From assembly GCA_964355525.1 (NCBI GenBank), contig CAYHDY010000028.1, positions 1-13,360 of the forward strand: DNA of 13,360 bases. Direction: 5' to 3'. A program made the position numbers and the translations under genes. Of the stretch, positions 13,019 to 13,360 are shown piece by piece (within the stretch, counting starts at the first letter, position 1; each line of letters begins with the position of its first letter). The notes beneath the pieces are model-generated. The model was given only the letters and a program-made list of their open reading frames with translations, searched no databases and was not told the DNA's origin. The stretch is from XYB2-FULL-45-11 sp964355525. Lineage in GTDB: Bacteria > Patescibacteriota > Patescibacteriia > UBA9934 > GWF2-40-263.

Positions 13019-13103
13019 GGAGAGGTGGCAGAGTGGTCGAATGCGCATGACTCGCCGGGTCATTCGACCCGGCGCCCGGTCGAATGACCGGGCGAAATCA
13101 GTG
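13019..13103 (+). pseudogene. Interrupted tRNA-Ser(CGA)-like gene, 5' half
   Basis: Bases 13019-13054 fit the tRNA-Ser pattern. They give the acceptor strand GGAGAGG, T8-G9, a D stem GCA/TGC with GAGTGGTCGAA loop, G26, anticodon 5' arm CATGA and loop start CT-CG. A pair of hairpins then intervenes (13053-13094), and the sequence resumes with AAATCA (13095-13100), which would complete a CTCGAAA anticodon loop (anticodon CGA) and three bases of the 3' arm. Beyond that there is no variable arm, no T arm (GGTTCGA...) and no 3' acceptor strand before the window ends. It is either a truncated tRNA remnant or a tRNA whose 3' half lies beyond the window. Confidence 0.55.
13053..13094 (+). repeat. Paired inverted hairpins (REP/BIME-like) in the tRNA anticodon loop
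   Basis: Hairpin one is CGCCGGGTC-ATTC-GACCCGGCG (13053-13074) and hairpin two is CGCCCGGTC-GAAT-GACCGGGCG (13073-13094). Each is a perfect 9-bp stem with a 4-nt loop, and they share two bases. Hairpin two is the inverted copy of hairpin one at 20 of 22 positions, and the two differences form a compensatory pair. The core GGTCGAATG also occurs in the tRNA D arm at 13035-13043. Confidence 0.8.
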
Positions 13104-13112
13104 AATTTGTTT

Positions 13113-13360
13113 ATGACCTATGTTTACTTGCTTTTATTAAACGATCATACTGTCTACAAGGGTGTCACAGATGATTTGAAAAGAAGGTTTGGCGAACATG
13201 AGTCAGGTCAGGTAACATCAACAAAACATAAACGACCACTGAAATTGATCGGTTATGAAGCTTATTTGTTACACACGGACGCAGCAAGACGAGAACGCTT
13301 TCTAAAGACAACGGAGGGTCGCAGGTTATTGAGACAACACTATCGAGACATTCTGCTAAA
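13113..13360 (+). CDS. Small GIY-YIG nuclease-domain protein (3' end outside window)
   Basis: 82 complete codons are visible of a single-domain GIY-YIG protein, the UvrC-N-terminal/YhbQ-like type, which normally cuts or nicks DNA. The N-terminal strand is TYVYLLL, followed by VYKGVT in the YIG position (Lys replaces the usual Ile), DDLKRRFGEHESG with the catalytic Arg24 or 25 and His29, and RRERFLK with the conserved Glu61. Family members are about 80-100 residues, so the end is near. The ATG at 13113 fits the domain start, though the frame is open back through the tRNA-like sequence to ATG 13017 and a GTG lies at 13101. No Shine-Dalgarno sequence is seen. Placement right behind a broken tRNA suggests a tRNA-targeting mobile unit (inference). 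Confidence 0.8.
   Translation, partial: MTYVYLLLLNDHTVYKGVTDDLKRRFGEHESGQVTSTKHKRPLKLIGYEAYLLHTDAARRERFLKTTEGRRLLRQHYRDILL

Noticed and set aside
13055..13360. Classical group I intron in the tRNA
   Set aside because: I cannot identify conserved P, Q, R, S core elements, and the 3' exon is not in the window; the idea stays open but is not supported as a feature.

Overview
The window is a metagenome-style scaffold with three 100-base N gaps (2285-2384, 8665-8764, 11642-11741). Gene content suggests a member of the Candidate Phyla Radiation (Patescibacteria) or a similar reduced bacterium. The main support is a tandem array of small VirB2-like 'T4SS_pilin' proteins, together with a DUF2164 protein, a small GIY-YIG protein beside a tRNA, many genes without a clear Shine-Dalgarno sequence, and several families of short palindromic repeats. 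This is inference; no taxonomic marker gene is present.

Left part, plus strand (1-5138). The C-terminal part of an FAD/NAD(P) oxidoreductase runs in from the left edge. A three-gene module follows. First is a 757-residue polytopic membrane protein of unknown function (883-3311), which looks broken by a gap but is continuous once a 55-bp duplicated contig end is collapsed. Next is a small lipoprotein (3583-4089), then a secreted protein with a coiled coil and a DxDxDG calcium-type loop (4183-5082). The module is more GC-rich than the rest. Its two promoters are near twins, each followed by a leader of about 140 nt with clear secondary structure: one closed by a 9-bp stem abutting the ribosome binding site, the other resembling an attenuator. 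Intrinsic terminators lie after 3311 and 5082.

Middle part, minus strand (5145-8664). Seven consecutive small secreted two-helix proteins are read right to left. Six share an S-x-G-x-E-x-K-V-K loop between two hydrophobic helices. The last two genes are a recent duplication: 237 bp of their 3' halves are identical, while the exposed N-terminal segment has diverged. No VirB4, VirD4 or other conjugation ATPase is visible.

Right part, minus strand (8765-12947). A family-1 solute-binding lipoprotein is cut at its C-terminus by a gap. Upstream of it lie a fusion of a spermidine-synthase-like domain with a FemAB/GNAT-like domain, galU (3' end in a gap) and a DUF2164 gene. Promoters with identical extended -10 boxes precede galU and DUF2164.

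Right edge, plus strand (12982-13360). A good promoter drives the 5' half of a tRNA-Ser(CGA), interrupted in the anticodon loop by two back-to-back inverted hairpins. A GIY-YIG nuclease ORF follows and runs off the window.

The most notable signals are the diversifying pilin array, the structured leaders of the plus-strand module, in-gene palindromic repeats with compensatory base changes, and the tRNA/hairpin/GIY-YIG arrangement.
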